A stretch of DNA of 64,000 nt. Origin: Halalkalibacter alkaliphilus. GTDB lineage: Bacteria > Bacillota > Bacilli > Bacillales > Bacillaceae_D. Both the position numbers and the translations under genes were made by a program. The stretch is from NCBI RefSeq assembly GCF_023555415.1, contig NZ_JAKRYL010000006.1, forward strand, positions 1 to 64,000, given 5' to 3'. This document shows, piece by piece, positions 55,794 through 64,000 of this stretch. A model generated the notes under the pieces. It worked only from the letters and a program-made list of their open reading frames with translations. It ran no database searches and was not told where the DNA came from. The stretch's first letter is position 1, and each line of letters begins with the position of its first letter.

Positions 55794-56555
55794 TTAACGG
55801 TTAATTTCAATTCCTTTTAATAAGTTCGTAATAACATGCCCAGCCATAATTAACCCTGCTACTGAAGGTACAAAGGCATTTGATGAAGGTGGCATTTTAG
55901 CCTTTCGAATACTTCCTTGTTCTGCTGCCTCTGAAACAATTTCTTGTCGAATGTCTTCTCTAATCTTTATTGGCTGTTCATCAGAATAGACAACTTCAAT
56001 TCCTTTACGTATACCATCTTTACGTAACCGAGTTCGAACAACTTTCGCAATTGGATCATGGCTTGTTTTAGAAATATCCGCAATTCGTAATCTAGTTGGA
56101 TCCATCTTATTCGCTGCTCCCATACTAGAAATAATCGGGATCTTACGTTCTAAACATTGTTTCATTAAATGAATTTTATAACTGATCGTGTCACTAGCAT
56201 CAATGACATAATCTAAGCCATAGCTAAAAAACTGCTCGTATGTTTCTTCAGTATAAAACATTTTTAATGCTATGACTTCACACTCAGGATTAATATCTTG
56301 AATACGTTCTTTCATCAACTCAACTTTTTGTCTACCAACTGTCGACAATAAGGCATGGATCTGTCTATTCACATTTGTAATATCGACATCATCTTTATCC
56401 ACAAGCACCAATCTGCCTACTCCAGAGCGCGCTAATGCTTCAGCTGAGAAAGAACCTACCCCACCAATACCCAGCACTGCTACTGTACTGTTTCTTAATT
56501 GATCTAATCCATCGTGACCTATGGCCAATTCATTTCGAGAAAATTGATGCAACAT
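55794..56555 (-). CDS. tcdA: tRNA threonylcarbamoyladenosine dehydratase TcdA (YrvM)
   Basis: E1-like enzyme that cyclises t6A37 to ct6A in tRNA using ATP. The nucleotide-binding motif GIGGVGSFSAEALARSG is at about residues 29-45, then VDKDDVDITNVNRQ and the conserved PSVAGLIMAG near the end. 253 residues from the ATG at 56555, which has GGAGGGAG 8 nt upstream; the longer frame starts within that site. In B. subtilis the gene is next to aspS; here a 6S RNA and hom lie between. Confidence 0.95.
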   Translation of the reverse strand: MLHQFSRNELAIGHDGLDQLRNSTVAVLGIGGVGSFSAEALARSGVGRLVLVDKDDVDITNVNRQIHALLSTVGRQKVELMKERIQDINPECEVIALKMFYTEETYEQFFSYGLDYVIDASDTISYKIHLMKQCLERKIPIISSMGAANKMDPTRLRIADISKTSHDPIAKVVRTRLRKDGIRKGIEVVYSDEQPIKIREDIRQEIVSEAAEQGSIRKAKMPPSSNAFVPSVAGLIMAGHVITNLLKGIEINR

Positions 56556-56695
56556 TCGCCTTGCTCCCTCCAAACAATCTATCGCAATTGACTATACCAT
56601 AGCCATTCTTAAAAGTCTAAACTAACTACTACGTTTACCTAAAACGATTACAAACATACATTAACTTATAGTATTAGTAAAGAATAGATTTCTTA

Positions 56696-56727
56696 ATAAA
56701 AAAACAACTTCTCTATTTGAGAAGCTG
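56696..56727 (-). terminator. Terminator of the 6S RNA unit
   Basis: CAGCTTCTC / GAGAAGTTG stem with a 5-nt loop and seven U residues on the minus strand. Confidence 0.85.
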
Positions 56728-56933
56728 CTTGCCTACTATGTACGTAAGAATCCCAATCATGCCGTATTCATTATGGTTTTGAACCTGTTCCAAAAACAGG
56801 TGGGTGCCCTGTGAAAACCATTTTACTTCCTTAAGAAAGGCCTGTAATCCGATTGTCAACCCAAGCTCCCATTTTTAATCTGTTGGCTCAAAACGTAAAT
56901 TTCTACGTACATATTAGGAGTTCTTACTTATTT
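56728..56933 (-). ncRNA. bsrA: 6S RNA candidate (6S-1, bsrA)
   Basis: A consensus-like promoter leads into a transcript of about 190-200 nt that ends before a strong terminator. Its two ends pair: CCTAATATGTACGTA (56904-56918) with TACGTACATAGTAGG (56732-56746), 15 pairs with one G-U. Inside, GGTTTT / AAAACC closes an inner ACCTGTT / AACAGGT hairpin, and CTTTC / GGAAG forms an apical loop. A rod with a closing stem and large bubble is the 6S design, and B. subtilis bsrA lies next to yrvM (tcdA). 6S binds sigma-A RNA polymerase in stationary phase. Identification rests on structure and position. Confidence 0.7.
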
Positions 56934-56939
56934 ATATTT

Positions 56940-56968
56940 ATCCTATCAAATATGCTATTGTACGTCAA
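56940..56968 (-). promoter_or_regulatory. Sigma-A promoter of the 6S RNA
   Basis: TTGACG (56963-56968), 17-nt spacer, TAGGAT (56940-56945); predicted start near 56933, 15 nt before the closing stem. Confidence 0.65.
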
Positions 56969-57068
56969 TGCAATATTCAGATTATTCAATCACATCTGTC
57001 ATTTGGTAAATGCCTCTCATTATGATACAGTTATTTACTGTATACATATATTTTAGAGGTGACTATAT

Positions 57069-57374
57069 ATGAATCTGCTAGCTACTCAAACATGCATAGA
57101 AGTTCGTCAAGAAATTGGTTGGACAGAAAAGCGTACAATTGAAACGTCATTTGATATGAAGTTATTTGATGATCAACTCACTGTAAAAGACGATGTTTAC
57201 CCACTTACAGCTATTTTTGATATATCTTATCGTAAGAAACCAGAAAAAGGTGCAATGGGTTTTCTATATTTGCATACAAGTCGAGGTGTTCGGACGTATT
57301 ACATAAAGGAAGATGCCTACGCTTTAGTAACTGCTTATAAAAAGCTAAAATCAGAACGCCCCGAATTGCGCTGA
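57069..57374 (+). CDS. Conserved hypothetical protein, 101 residues
   Basis: I do not recognise this protein. It is soluble, 101 residues, with alternating beta-type stretches (KLFDDQLTVKDDVYPLTAIF and FLYLHTSRGVRTYYIKEDAY) followed by a C-terminal helix (ALVTAYKKLKSE), a pattern like a small PH-type barrel (an inference). ATG follows AGAGGTGA. Its last 24 nt overlap the 3' end of hom on the other strand. It starts divergently from the 6S RNA. Confidence 0.75.
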   Translation: MNLLATQTCIEVRQEIGWTEKRTIETSFDMKLFDDQLTVKDDVYPLTAIFDISYRKKPEKGAMGFLYLHTSRGVRTYYIKEDAYALVTAYKKLKSERPELR

Positions 57375-58580
57375 GTGAATTGTTTCTAAACGCCTGCGTG
57401 TTGAAACATCCCCATAGATTGGATACGTTTCAAAAGGTGTAACATCTGTACTATTAATAATCCATCCTTCTCCTTCATGGTGAGAGAATGTGTCAATTAC
57501 AGCTATCTGATTTTTCTTCACCCATTGAAGGGCAATTTCTCTTTCAGCATGAGTTAGGAAAACAAATGCATGTGTAAATGATTCTTTTCGTTGTTCCGCC
57601 TTCGTTCCTAAACTTCTTTGTGAATGTCTAGTACGCTCATGAAAAAGAAAATCTTCAACCATACTATTTGCCGTTGCCTCTTTCCCAGCACCTGGTCCAA
57701 TAAAAAGAAGTTGATTAATAGAATCACCTTCAATTGATATTCCATTTGTCACTCCTCTAACACTTGCTAACGGTTCGTTTTGTGTTAAAAAGGCTGGAGT
57801 TACAGAACCATTCACTTTAGCTTCACCCTGCCAAGCCTCAGCAATTAATTTTAACTTAAATCCTAGACGCTCTCCTATTTCAACATGCCAATCCTTAATA
57901 GTCGATACACCTTTACGTGAAAATTCATTAGAAGAAGGCCAGCTTCCGAAACATAAGCGACTTAGTATTCTTATTTTGTACCAAGCATCAAAGCCTTCTA
58001 GATCGTCAGTTGGGTCTGCCTCAGCATAACCTAATTCTTGTGCCTCTAATAAAACATCAGCAAATCCTCTATGGTTTTCAATCATTTCTGTTAACATATA
58101 ATTTGTTGTTCCATTTAAAATTCCTGAAATTCTTGATATTGGTGTAGTTGTGAGTGTTCCCTTTAACGCGTTAATAATCGGAATACCACCTGCAACTGCT
58201 GCCTCATATCCATAATAAGTCGAGTGTTGATCTGCTAATCTTTCCAGTAATTGTCCCTTCTCTGCGACAAGCTTTTTGTTAGCAGTGATAACTGGAACAC
58301 CTTTTTCTAACCATTTTGATGTATATGAAAGTGCAGGTTCAATTCCTCCAATGGCTTCAAAAATGATATCAAATTCAGCTGAATTACAAAATTCTTCCCA
58401 ACTAGTTGTAACAAACGCTTCAATATCAGCGGCGCGTTGTTTTTGGCGACTTTTCACAAGAATTGCAGAAATGAGAATTTCCTCTCCTAACAGCTGTTCT
58501 AGTTGCTCCTTTGTATTAGTTAAGCGTTCATATACACCGCTGCCAACAGTTCCAAATCCTATTAAACCAATTTGTAGCAT
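57351..58580 (-). CDS. hom: Homoserine dehydrogenase, variant without a clear ACT domain
   Basis: Reduces aspartate semialdehyde to homoserine, the branch point to methionine and threonine. NAD(P) motif GLIGFGTVGSGVYERL at about residues 5-20, VITANKKLVAEKG, and the catalytic block with GTTNYML and DPTDDLEGFDAWYKIRILSR. 409 residues; the last 95 do not look like the usual regulatory ACT domain of B. subtilis Hom (433 residues). I chose the ATG at 58580 (7 nt from AGGAGGG). It stands alone behind a SAM riboswitch, so it probably serves methionine synthesis. It overlaps the 101-residue gene by 24 nt, tail to tail. Confidence 0.93.
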   Translation of the reverse strand: MLQIGLIGFGTVGSGVYERLTNTKEQLEQLLGEEILISAILVKSRQKQRAADIEAFVTTSWEEFCNSAEFDIIFEAIGGIEPALSYTSKWLEKGVPVITANKKLVAEKGQLLERLADQHSTYYGYEAAVAGGIPIINALKGTLTTTPISRISGILNGTTNYMLTEMIENHRGFADVLLEAQELGYAEADPTDDLEGFDAWYKIRILSRLCFGSWPSSNEFSRKGVSTIKDWHVEIGERLGFKLKLIAEAWQGEAKVNGSVTPAFLTQNEPLASVRGVTNGISIEGDSINQLLFIGPGAGKEATANSMVEDFLFHERTRHSQRSLGTKAEQRKESFTHAFVFLTHAEREIALQWVKKNQIAVIDTFSHHEGEGWIINSTDVTPFETYPIYGDVSTRRRLETIHSAQFGAF

Positions 58581-58601
58581 ATTCATACCCTCCTCTTAAA
58601 T

Positions 58602-58753
58602 AAAAAAACCTTTCCAGATAAGGAAAGGTTTTTTTGCCTTCACTTATCTTTCAGAATGAAACACATTCTGCTGAAAGTAGCACCTTTTTTTGCATGGCTT
58701 GCAAAACGGTTGCCGGGCTTCATAGGGTCAGTCCCTCCACCACTCTGGATAAG
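58602..58753 (-). promoter_or_regulatory. SAM-I riboswitch (S-box) upstream of hom
   Basis: On the minus strand the aptamer begins CTTATCCAGAGTGG (58740-58753) and continues with the S-box core GGAGGGACTGACCC, TGAAGCCCGGCAACC and GGTGC. P1 closes with GATAAG. A terminator stem CCTTTCC / GGAAAGG with a U-run (58602-58625) follows; its arm repeats the CTTATC of P1, as needed for switching. High SAM would stop hom transcription. Confidence 0.96.
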
Positions 58754-58789
58754 TTTGAATTTATCAAACGTTCATATACAATTAACGTG

Positions 58790-58818
58790 ATTATACGTTA
58801 GCTTCGCTTAACTGTCAA
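58790..58818 (-). promoter_or_regulatory. Consensus sigma-A promoter of hom
   Basis: TTGACA (58813-58818), 17-nt spacer, TATAAT (58790-58795), a perfect match 37 nt before the aptamer. It lies directly after the aspS stop. Confidence 0.92.
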
Positions 58819-58824
58819 ATATGA

Positions 58825-60612
58825 TTAAACATTCACCTTTTCAGATTTTCTCCCGATGATTGATAAATTTAAATCAATTAATTGCTCAACACTTACTTCA
58901 CCTGGTGCATTCGTTAACAGATCACTAGCACTTGCTGTTTTCGGGAAGGCAATGGTGTCACGTAAATTCGTTCGACCTGCTAGTAGCATAATTAGACGAT
59001 CTAGTCCTAATGCAATTCCACCGTGTGGCGGTGTGCCGAATTCAAATGCTTCCAACAAGAAACCAAATTGTTCGCGAGCCTCCTCTTCAGAAAATCCTAG
59101 TGCTTTAAACATTTGTTCTTGAATATCACTTTGGTAAATACGTTGCGAACCACCACCAAGCTCATATCCATTTAATACAAGATCATAAGCATTAGCACGT
59201 ACACTAGCAGGATCAGTTGCTAGTAAAGCAAGATCTTCTTCTACTGGACTTGTGAACGGATGATGCAGGGCAACATAACGTTTTGCTTCCTCATCGTATT
59301 CAACAAGTGGAAAGTCAACAACCCAAAGGAAATTAAACTGACTTTTATCAATCAAATCAAACTGTTTCCCAAATTTCAAACGGAGTGCACCAAGGCTATC
59401 AAATACAACCTGTTTCTTATCAGCACCAAAGAATAATAAATCGCCAACCTCTGCGCCAAGAGCTTCTTGTAACGACGTAGCAACCTCTCCAGTGAAGAAC
59501 TTAGCAATAGGTCCTTTAAGTCCTTCTTCTTCTACCTTAAGCCATGCTAAGCCTTTCGCTCCATATTGTTTTACATAATCAGTTAGAGCATCGATTTCTT
59601 TACGAGAAAGCTTATCTGCTCCCCCTTTTAAATTCAATCCTTTTACTGTTCCCCCACTAGCAAGAGCACTTTGGAATACTTTGAACTCTGAGTCTTTCAC
59701 AATCTCTGATAGCTCAATTAGCTCCATTCCGAAACGAAGGTCCGGCTTATCTGAACCAAAACGGTTCATAGCTTCATCATATGTCAAACGTGGAAACGGT
59801 AATGATATGTCAACGCCTTTGATTTCTTTCAAAATCTTTTCCATCATTTTTTCCATCATGGCAATTAAGTCTTCTTTGTCCATGAACGATGTTTCAATAT
59901 CGACTTGAGTGAACTCCGGTTGACGGTCAGCACGCAAGTCTTCATCGCGGAAACAACGGACAATTTGATAATAACGTTCAAAACCTGAAACCATTAATAA
60001 TTGTTTAAAAAGTTGCGGTGATTGTGGTAGAGCATAGAACTCGCCATGATGAACACGGCTTGGAACTAAATAATCACGTGCCCCTTCTGGTGTACTTTTT
60101 GTTAGCATTGGTGTCTCAATTTCCATGAATGTTTCCGTATCAAGGAAATCACGAATTAACTTTGTCGTACGATGACGTAATTTAAACGTCTCTTGCATAT
60201 CTGGACGACGAAGGTCTAAATAACGATACTTTAAACGAACATCTTCTGAAGCGTCTGTATCAGCTTCAATTTGAAACGGCAGTGGCTTTGATGCATTTAA
60301 GATACTTATTTTTTCAACATGAACTTCAATTGAACCTGTTGCGATTTTCTCATTAACTGTTTTAGGGTCCCTTGCAACGACGTTCCCACAAACCTCAATG
60401 ACATATTCATTTCTAACTCGTTCTGCAGTAGTTAAAGCTTCTTGATTCACCTCAGGATTAAATACAACTTGAACAATACCTGAACGGTCACGGACATCTA
60501 AAAAAATTACTTGTCCTAAATCACGGCGTCTTTGTACCCACCCTTTTAATTGTACTCTTTCACCTACGTGCTCTTCGCCTAGCTTTCCACACTCATGTGT
60601 TCTCCCTATCAT
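58825..60612 (-). CDS. aspS: Aspartyl-tRNA synthetase
   Basis: Class IIb synthetase of the bacterial type, 595 residues. OB-fold anticodon domain at the N-terminus ([20 protein letters not shown]), motif 2 region [20 protein letters not shown], the GAD insert (about 290-400) and motif 3 [15 protein letters not shown]. It starts 1 nt after the hisS stop region, so hisS and aspS form one operon under the hisS T-box. Whether it also charges Asn-tRNA cannot be read here. Confidence 0.98.
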   Translation of the reverse strand: MIGRTHECGKLGEEHVGERVQLKGWVQRRRDLGQVIFLDVRDRSGIVQVVFNPEVNQEALTTAERVRNEYVIEVCGNVVARDPKTVNEKIATGSIEVHVEKISILNASKPLPFQIEADTDASEDVRLKYRYLDLRRPDMQETFKLRHRTTKLIRDFLDTETFMEIETPMLTKSTPEGARDYLVPSRVHHGEFYALPQSPQLFKQLLMVSGFERYYQIVRCFRDEDLRADRQPEFTQVDIETSFMDKEDLIAMMEKMMEKILKEIKGVDISLPFPRLTYDEAMNRFGSDKPDLRFGMELIELSEIVKDSEFKVFQSALASGGTVKGLNLKGGADKLSRKEIDALTDYVKQYGAKGLAWLKVEEEGLKGPIAKFFTGEVATSLQEALGAEVGDLLFFGADKKQVVFDSLGALRLKFGKQFDLIDKSQFNFLWVVDFPLVEYDEEAKRYVALHHPFTSPVEEDLALLATDPASVRANAYDLVLNGYELGGGSQRIYQSDIQEQMFKALGFSEEEAREQFGFLLEAFEFGTPPHGGIALGLDRLIMLLAGRTNLRDTIAFPKTASASDLLTNAPGEVSVEQLIDLNLSIIGRKSEKVNV

Positions 60613-60613
60613 C

Positions 60614-61894
60614 TTACTTACCTCCTACTGTTTTCCCTTTTATATAATCAATAAATGATGCCAAATCAATTTCACTTTGTTCGCCTGTTTCCATCTCTTT
60701 TACATTGATTTTCCCCTGCGAAAGTTCATCATCACCAAGTATTGCGGTGAATCGAGCTTGAAGACGGTCTGCAGCCTTAAACTGCGCTTTCATCTTCTTG
60801 TCTAAATAATCTTTGTCAGCACTAATACCTGCACGCCTTAATTGATAAAGTAGTTCGACTGTTTTTTCCTTTGCTGCATCACCTAATGATACTAGGTAAC
60901 AATCTAGTTGTGGAGCAGCCGGAATTGCTTGTTCTTGAGCTTTTAGTGCCATAATTACTCGCTCAATACTAAAAGCAAAACCAATTCCAGGAGTGGAAGG
61001 ACCTCCGATTTCTTCTACAAGACCTGTATAACGTCCACCACCACACAATGTCGTTATTGCTCCAAACCCTTCTCCTTCAGACATAATTTCAAATGCTGTG
61101 TGATAATAATAATCAAGCCCTCGTACAAGCGTTGGATCGACTACATAAGCAATACCCAATCGGTCCAAATAATTCTTCACTTGACTAAAATATGTACTTG
61201 ACTCTTCGTTTAAATAATCAAGAATAGACGGTGCATTGTTCATTAATGGATGCTCTCGGTCTTTTTTGCAATCTAATATTCGTAAAGGGTTTTTCTCTAG
61301 TCGACTTTGACAATCATCACAAAATTCATTGATGCTTGGTCTAAAGTGATCAATCAATGCTTGTCGATGAGCCTCTCTACTGTCTTTATCCCCTAAACTA
61401 TTTAATACTAACTTCACATTCTTTAACCCGAGTTCTTCATATAAACCCATTACTAAAGCTAACACTTCCGCATCAATAGCAGGGTCTTGACTTCCTAATG
61501 CTTCGACTCCAAACTGAACAAATTGACGCATACGCCCTGATTGTGGCCGTTCATAACGGAACATAGGACCAGTGTAAAATAATTTAGTCGGCTGATTGGG
61601 TTGCCCGTACATTTTCTTTTCAACATATGAACGAACAACTGCAGCGGTTCCCTCTGGTCTTAATGTTAAACTACGATTCCCTCGATCTGTAAATGTGTAC
61701 ATTTCTTTTTGAACGATGTCTGTTGTATCGCCAACTCCACGTTGGAATAAATCGGTGTGTTCAAATATTGGTGTACGTATCTCGTGATAATTGTACCTGC
61801 GACAAACATCCTTTGCTTTTTCCTCAATGTATTGCCAAAGCTCTACTTCGCCTGGTAATATATCCTGCGTACCTCGCGGGATTTGAATGTTCAT
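60614..61894 (-). CDS. hisS: Histidyl-tRNA synthetase
   Basis: Class II synthetase, 426 residues from the ATG at 61894 ([20 protein letters not shown]), which follows GGAGGATGAG. Motif 2 [14 protein letters not shown] and the histidine-specific motif [15 protein letters not shown] are present, then the C-terminal anticodon-binding domain. The frame stays open upstream to 62167, but that part is the translation of an inserted repeat and is not coding. Controlled by a T-box; aspS follows at once. Confidence 0.98.
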   Translation of the reverse strand: MNIQIPRGTQDILPGEVELWQYIEEKAKDVCRRYNYHEIRTPIFEHTDLFQRGVGDTTDIVQKEMYTFTDRGNRSLTLRPEGTAAVVRSYVEKKMYGQPNQPTKLFYTGPMFRYERPQSGRMRQFVQFGVEALGSQDPAIDAEVLALVMGLYEELGLKNVKLVLNSLGDKDSREAHRQALIDHFRPSINEFCDDCQSRLEKNPLRILDCKKDREHPLMNNAPSILDYLNEESSTYFSQVKNYLDRLGIAYVVDPTLVRGLDYYYHTAFEIMSEGEGFGAITTLCGGGRYTGLVEEIGGPSTPGIGFAFSIERVIMALKAQEQAIPAAPQLDCYLVSLGDAAKEKTVELLYQLRRAGISADKDYLDKKMKAQFKAADRLQARFTAILGDDELSQGKINVKEMETGEQSEIDLASFIDYIKGKTVGGK

Positions 61895-61923
61895 TCTCTC
61901 ATCCTCCAAATATAAAAGTAAAA

Positions 61924-62149
61924 GGCTGTTTTCGCATACTTTGTTGTTTTTATGGGTTACGTGCCCTTCACATGTTCGTTCCACCTGAGCTCCAGCCACT
62001 CGCACCCGCAAGGAGGTGCCGAGCCTCCTCGGCTGCGCCTGTGGGGTCTCGCCCCTACCTCTACATCCCGCAGGAGTAGGGTGACTTCCACTCCATTTCA
62101 CTACGAGAAAACATATTTCTTCACAGCAACAATCTTTACGAAAACAGCC
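61924..62149. mobile_element. MITE-like element with terminal inverted repeats in the hisS leader
   Basis: A 226-bp segment bounded by imperfect 23-bp inverted repeats: left 61924-61946 beginning GGCTGTTTTCG, right 62127-62149 ending CGAAAACAGCC (17-18 of 23 positions match). The interior is G+C-rich, unlike its surroundings, with palindromic blocks (CCGAGCCTCCTCGG, CCCGCAGGAGT) of a type I recall as dispersed in Bacillaceae genomes. No transposase inside. It lies between the T-box terminator and the hisS start. A target duplication is not clear. Confidence 0.75.
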
Positions 62150-62152
62150 AAA

Positions 62153-62432
62153 TAAAAAAACTCTCATCGCTGATGAAAAATAATCATCAGGGACGAGAGT
62201 TTATACCCGTGGTGCCACCCTAAATTGAAGCAATATCATTGCTTCCTCTTTAAACAGTTAACGCCTGTATACGTCTTTTCCTAATAGTCAATACGTTCAG
62301 AAAAACTCCTCTGAGGTGTTCATTCATTAAGACAGATATGGAGGGCTCTCAGCCTTGACCTCTCCTCTCTTGTTTACCTGCTACCTTAACTACTATGCCT
62401 CTTCTTCGGAATAGTTGCAGTTCATTTAATTG
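62153..62432 (-). promoter_or_regulatory. T-box riboswitch of hisS-aspS
   Basis: The T-box sequence GGGTGGCACCACGGG reads on the minus strand at 62206-62220. A histidine specifier CAC is at 62316-62318 in a GAACACC context. The terminator is a long stem with CTGATGA / TCATCAG and CTCTCGT / GATGAGAG parts followed by seven U residues (62153-62199). Uncharged tRNA-His should promote read-through. Confidence 0.95.
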
Positions 62433-62438
62433 ATTATT

Positions 62439-62467
62439 ATCATACGAATGTTCAGGCAATGTGTCAA
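62439..62467 (-). promoter_or_regulatory. Sigma-A promoter of hisS-aspS
   Basis: TTGACA (62462-62467), 17-nt spacer, TATGAT (62439-62444), start near 62432, just after the yrzK stop. Confidence 0.88.
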
Positions 62468-62471
62468 TAGT

Positions 62472-62648
62472 TTAATTACGATTCATTTTATCCTTTAGTA
62501 ATTTTACATCACGTAAGGATAACCCAAATTCACTAGCTAATTCAAGATTTGTATGTTGATTTTCACGTTCTACAAAACTATGGTAGTCCATATTAAAAAG
62601 TGGCTGCAACCGATTATGATGCATTTGTTGACGCATACTCGAGCGCAT
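62472..62648 (-). CDS. yrzK: Small protein, YrzK-like
   Basis: A 58-residue frame starting MRSSMRQQMHHNRLQPLFNM and ending with an HTH-like part (NLELASEFGLSLRDVKLLKD, residues 34-53). An in-frame TGA lies two codons before the ATG at 62648, so this start is fixed, and GGAAGG is 10 nt upstream. B. subtilis has the small gene yrzK between hisS and dtd; I assign the name from position, size and general resemblance. Possibly a small sigma-like or DNA-binding protein. The hisS promoter starts right after its stop. Confidence 0.75.
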   Translation of the reverse strand: MRSSMRQQMHHNRLQPLFNMDYHSFVERENQHTNLELASEFGLSLRDVKLLKDKMNRN

Positions 62649-62764
62649 TTTGCTTCATCCTTCCAAAGTCGTTTCTCCTATTTTGACCAAGTTAAGAGGA
62701 AAACTTACATGGAAGGGGAAATTGCACGAAAAATCCTTGAATTTTGTCAGCGCAGACATGGTTT

Positions 62765-62784
62765 GTGATGGCTTCGCTCATCAC
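62765..62784 (-). other. Short hairpin between dtd and yrzK
   Basis: GTGATGAGC / GCCATCAC stem just after the dtd terminator; it may back up termination. Confidence 0.35.
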
Positions 62785-62789
62785 GTCGA

Positions 62790-62828
62790 GCCGCTAAAAA
62801 AGGGAAGTTCGCCCTTTTTTAGCGGCTC
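62790..62828 (-). terminator. dtd terminator
   Basis: A 17-bp perfect stem GAGCCGCTAAAAAAGGG / CCCTTTTTTAGCGGCTC, 7-nt loop, overlapping the last codons and the stop of dtd. No long U-run follows on the minus strand. Confidence 0.75.
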
Positions 62829-63259
62829 TCTACAATCAGTGTTACGGGGCCGTCATTTACTAGGGATACTTCCATCATCGCGCCAAATTCGCCTGTTTGT
62901 ACGTCAATTCCTTTTGATCTAAGTTCATCATTGAATTGGTCATACAGCTCTTTTGCTAAATCTGGTTTTGCTGCGTTCATAAAGTTTGGTCGTCTTCCTT
63001 TTTTACAGTCCCCGTAAAGAGTAAATTGTGAAATCGATAGGATCTGTCCTTTAACATCTAGTAATGAAAGGTTCATTTTCCCATCAGCATCTTCAAATAT
63101 TCGAAGGTTTATTATTTTATCGGCGACATACGTGACATCTTCACTTTTATCTTCATGTGTAATGCCTACTAGAAGCGTTAAGCCAGATTCAATTTGACCG
63201 ACGGTTTCACCATTCACACTTACAGATGATTTCTTTGTTCGTTGTAACACTACTTTCAT
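62819..63259 (-). CDS. dtd: D-aminoacyl-tRNA deacylase
   Basis: Removes D-amino acids wrongly attached to tRNA. The 146-residue protein has both signature motifs: [20 protein letters not shown] (SQ/FTL active site, about 71-90) and NDGPVTL near the C-terminus. ATG at 63259 is 10 nt after the relA stop, so it is co-transcribed with relA as in B. subtilis. Confidence 0.97.
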   Translation of the reverse strand: MKVVLQRTKKSSVSVNGETVGQIESGLTLLVGITHEDKSEDVTYVADKIINLRIFEDADGKMNLSLLDVKGQILSISQFTLYGDCKKGRRPNFMNAAKPDLAKELYDQFNDELRSKGIDVQTGEFGAMMEVSLVNDGPVTLIVESR

Positions 63260-63268
63260 GGTCCACCT

Positions 63269-64000
63269 CTAATGCATCACTCTTCGTACCGAGTAAATAT
63301 CGTTTAGTTGTTTTATCTTTTCAACAACCTTATGCAAGTGATCTATGTTATGAATCGAAATAGTTAAATGAATAGTCGCTACTTTTTGCCTATGATCAGA
63401 ACGTCCTGAGACAGCATTAATAACTGTTCGTGATTCGGTGATCGCATGCAGCACTTCATTCAACAATCCATTTCGGTCGTATCCACTGATTTCAATATCG
63501 ACATTATAGGACTTGCTTTGCTGCATGTCACCTTCCCATTCCACAGGAAGCAAACGACCTTGTGCCTCTTCATTTTTCACATTCGTACAGTCTGATCGAT
63601 GAATTGAAACCCCTCGGCCTTTCGTGATGTATCCAATGATGTCATCACCCGGGACAGGTGTACAACAACGAGATAATCTTATTAAAAGATTATCAACTCC
63701 TTTTACTCGAACCCCAGAGTTCACCTTTTTCTTAGGCCGATACGTCTGGACATCAGATAAAGCAGCTACTAATGATTTATCCTCTTGTTCTTGGTCTTGC
63801 TGCTTACGTAATTTCTCCGTCATTCGGTTGACGATTTGTTTCACACTAATCCCGCCATAACCCGCTGCAGCAAACATATCTTCTTCACCTGAGAAACTAA
63901 ACTTGTTAGCTACCTCTGCAATATTTTCAGCCGTTAATACTTCTTTTGGCTCAAAATCCAAAGAACGAATTTCCTTTTCAACTAGCTCGCGACCTTTTTC
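63269..64000 (-). CDS. relA: GTP pyrophosphokinase RelA, C-terminal part (cut by window end)
   Basis: The regulatory C-terminal part of the bifunctional (p)ppGpp synthetase/hydrolase of the stringent response. The visible 243 residues include a helical region (ENIAEVANKFSFSGEEDMFA), the conserved-cysteine/zinc-finger region (LSRCCTPVPGDDIIGYITKG and HRSDC), and a C-terminal ACT domain (VDIEISGYDRNGLLNEVLHA). The frame stays open to the last base with KGRELVEKEI..., so the gene goes on beyond the window; the internal TTG at 63961 is not its start. It is followed by dtd. Confidence 0.96.
   Translation of the reverse strand, partial: EKGRELVEKEIRSLDFEPKEVLTAENIAEVANKFSFSGEEDMFAAAGYGGISVKQIVNRMTEKLRKQQDQEQEDKSLVAALSDVQTYRPKKKVNSGVRVKGVDNLLIRLSRCCTPVPGDDIIGYITKGRGVSIHRSDCTNVKNEEAQGRLLPVEWEGDMQQSKSYNVDIEISGYDRNGLLNEVLHAITESRTVINAVSGRSDHRQKVATIHLTISIHNIDHLHKVVEKIKQLNDIYSVRRVMH

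Noticed and set aside
61693-62167. Open frames across the hisS leader (both strands)
   Set aside because: They translate the G+C-rich MITE-like repeat. Homology of HisS begins at the ATG at 61894.

Overview
This 64 kb window is a chromosomal segment of a spore-forming, low-G+C member of the Bacillaceae. Most genes and their order match the Bacillus subtilis gpr-rpsT-comE-yqeH and sigK / greA-alaS-recD2-hisS-relA regions. Sporulation genes are present (gpr, sigK with its pro-sequence, sda, rsfA), as are late-competence genes (comEA/EB/EC/ER) and a full seven-gene Mrp Na+/H+ antiporter operon. From memory the MrpA sequence is very close to that of alkaliphilic Bacillus pseudofirmus OF4. An alkaliphilic or haloalkaliphilic Bacillus (Alkalihalobacillus/Alkalihalophilus type) is the best guess; I cannot name a species.

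Layout. 0-14 kb: gpr, rpsT, holA, yqzM, the comE operon, DUF2533, comER, then a minus-strand operon yqeH-aroE-yhbY-nadD-yqeK-rsfS-cvfB-like-yqeM (ribosome maturation and NAD synthesis). 14-21 kb: sda, with a cluster of DnaA boxes and a LexA-like site upstream, an unknown small membrane protein, and mrpABCDEFG. 21-31.5 kb: psd and pssA (divergent), hbs, a DUF2935 gene, cstA, an SDR stress gene, a soluble histidine kinase, uninterrupted sigK, an M20 peptidase, a Nudix hydrolase and yrhC. 31.7-34.3 kb: ahcY and an MTA/SAH deaminase, where B. subtilis carries yrrT-mtnN-mccAB. 34.3-55.6 kb: yrrS, greA, udk, trhP2, trhP1, trmR, mltG, yrzB, ruvX, yrzL, alaS, yrrI, a zinc-ribbon protein, yrrD, recD2, yrrB, mnmA, iscS, cymR, a YczE-type membrane protein, rarA and rsfA. 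55.8-64 kb: tcdA, a 6S RNA candidate, an unknown 101-aa gene, S-box-controlled hom, aspS, T-box-controlled hisS, the small gene yrzK, dtd and the 3' part of relA.

Shared themes. The right half is rich in tRNA charging and modification (alaS, hisS, aspS, dtd, trhP1/2, trmR, mnmA, iscS, tcdA). Sulfur and methyl-cycle genes recur (cymR, iscS, ahcY, the deaminase, S-box hom). Several controls can be read directly: consensus sigma-A promoters in front of the two T-boxes and the S-box, a cre-like site and promoter at cstA, and a sigma-F-like promoter at rsfA.

This is mostly core genome. I see no prophage, CRISPR array, tRNA or rRNA gene, or recognisable defence system, and I do not claim a new large system. 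The items most worth a second look are a MITE-like element inside the hisS leader, a hidden 5' end of comEC (probable ATT start), a possible C-rich small RNA near 30.3 kb, a recD2 terminator that contains the yrrD ribosome-binding site, a hairpin between the Shine-Dalgarno sequence and start codon of sda, and a structured leader upstream of holA.
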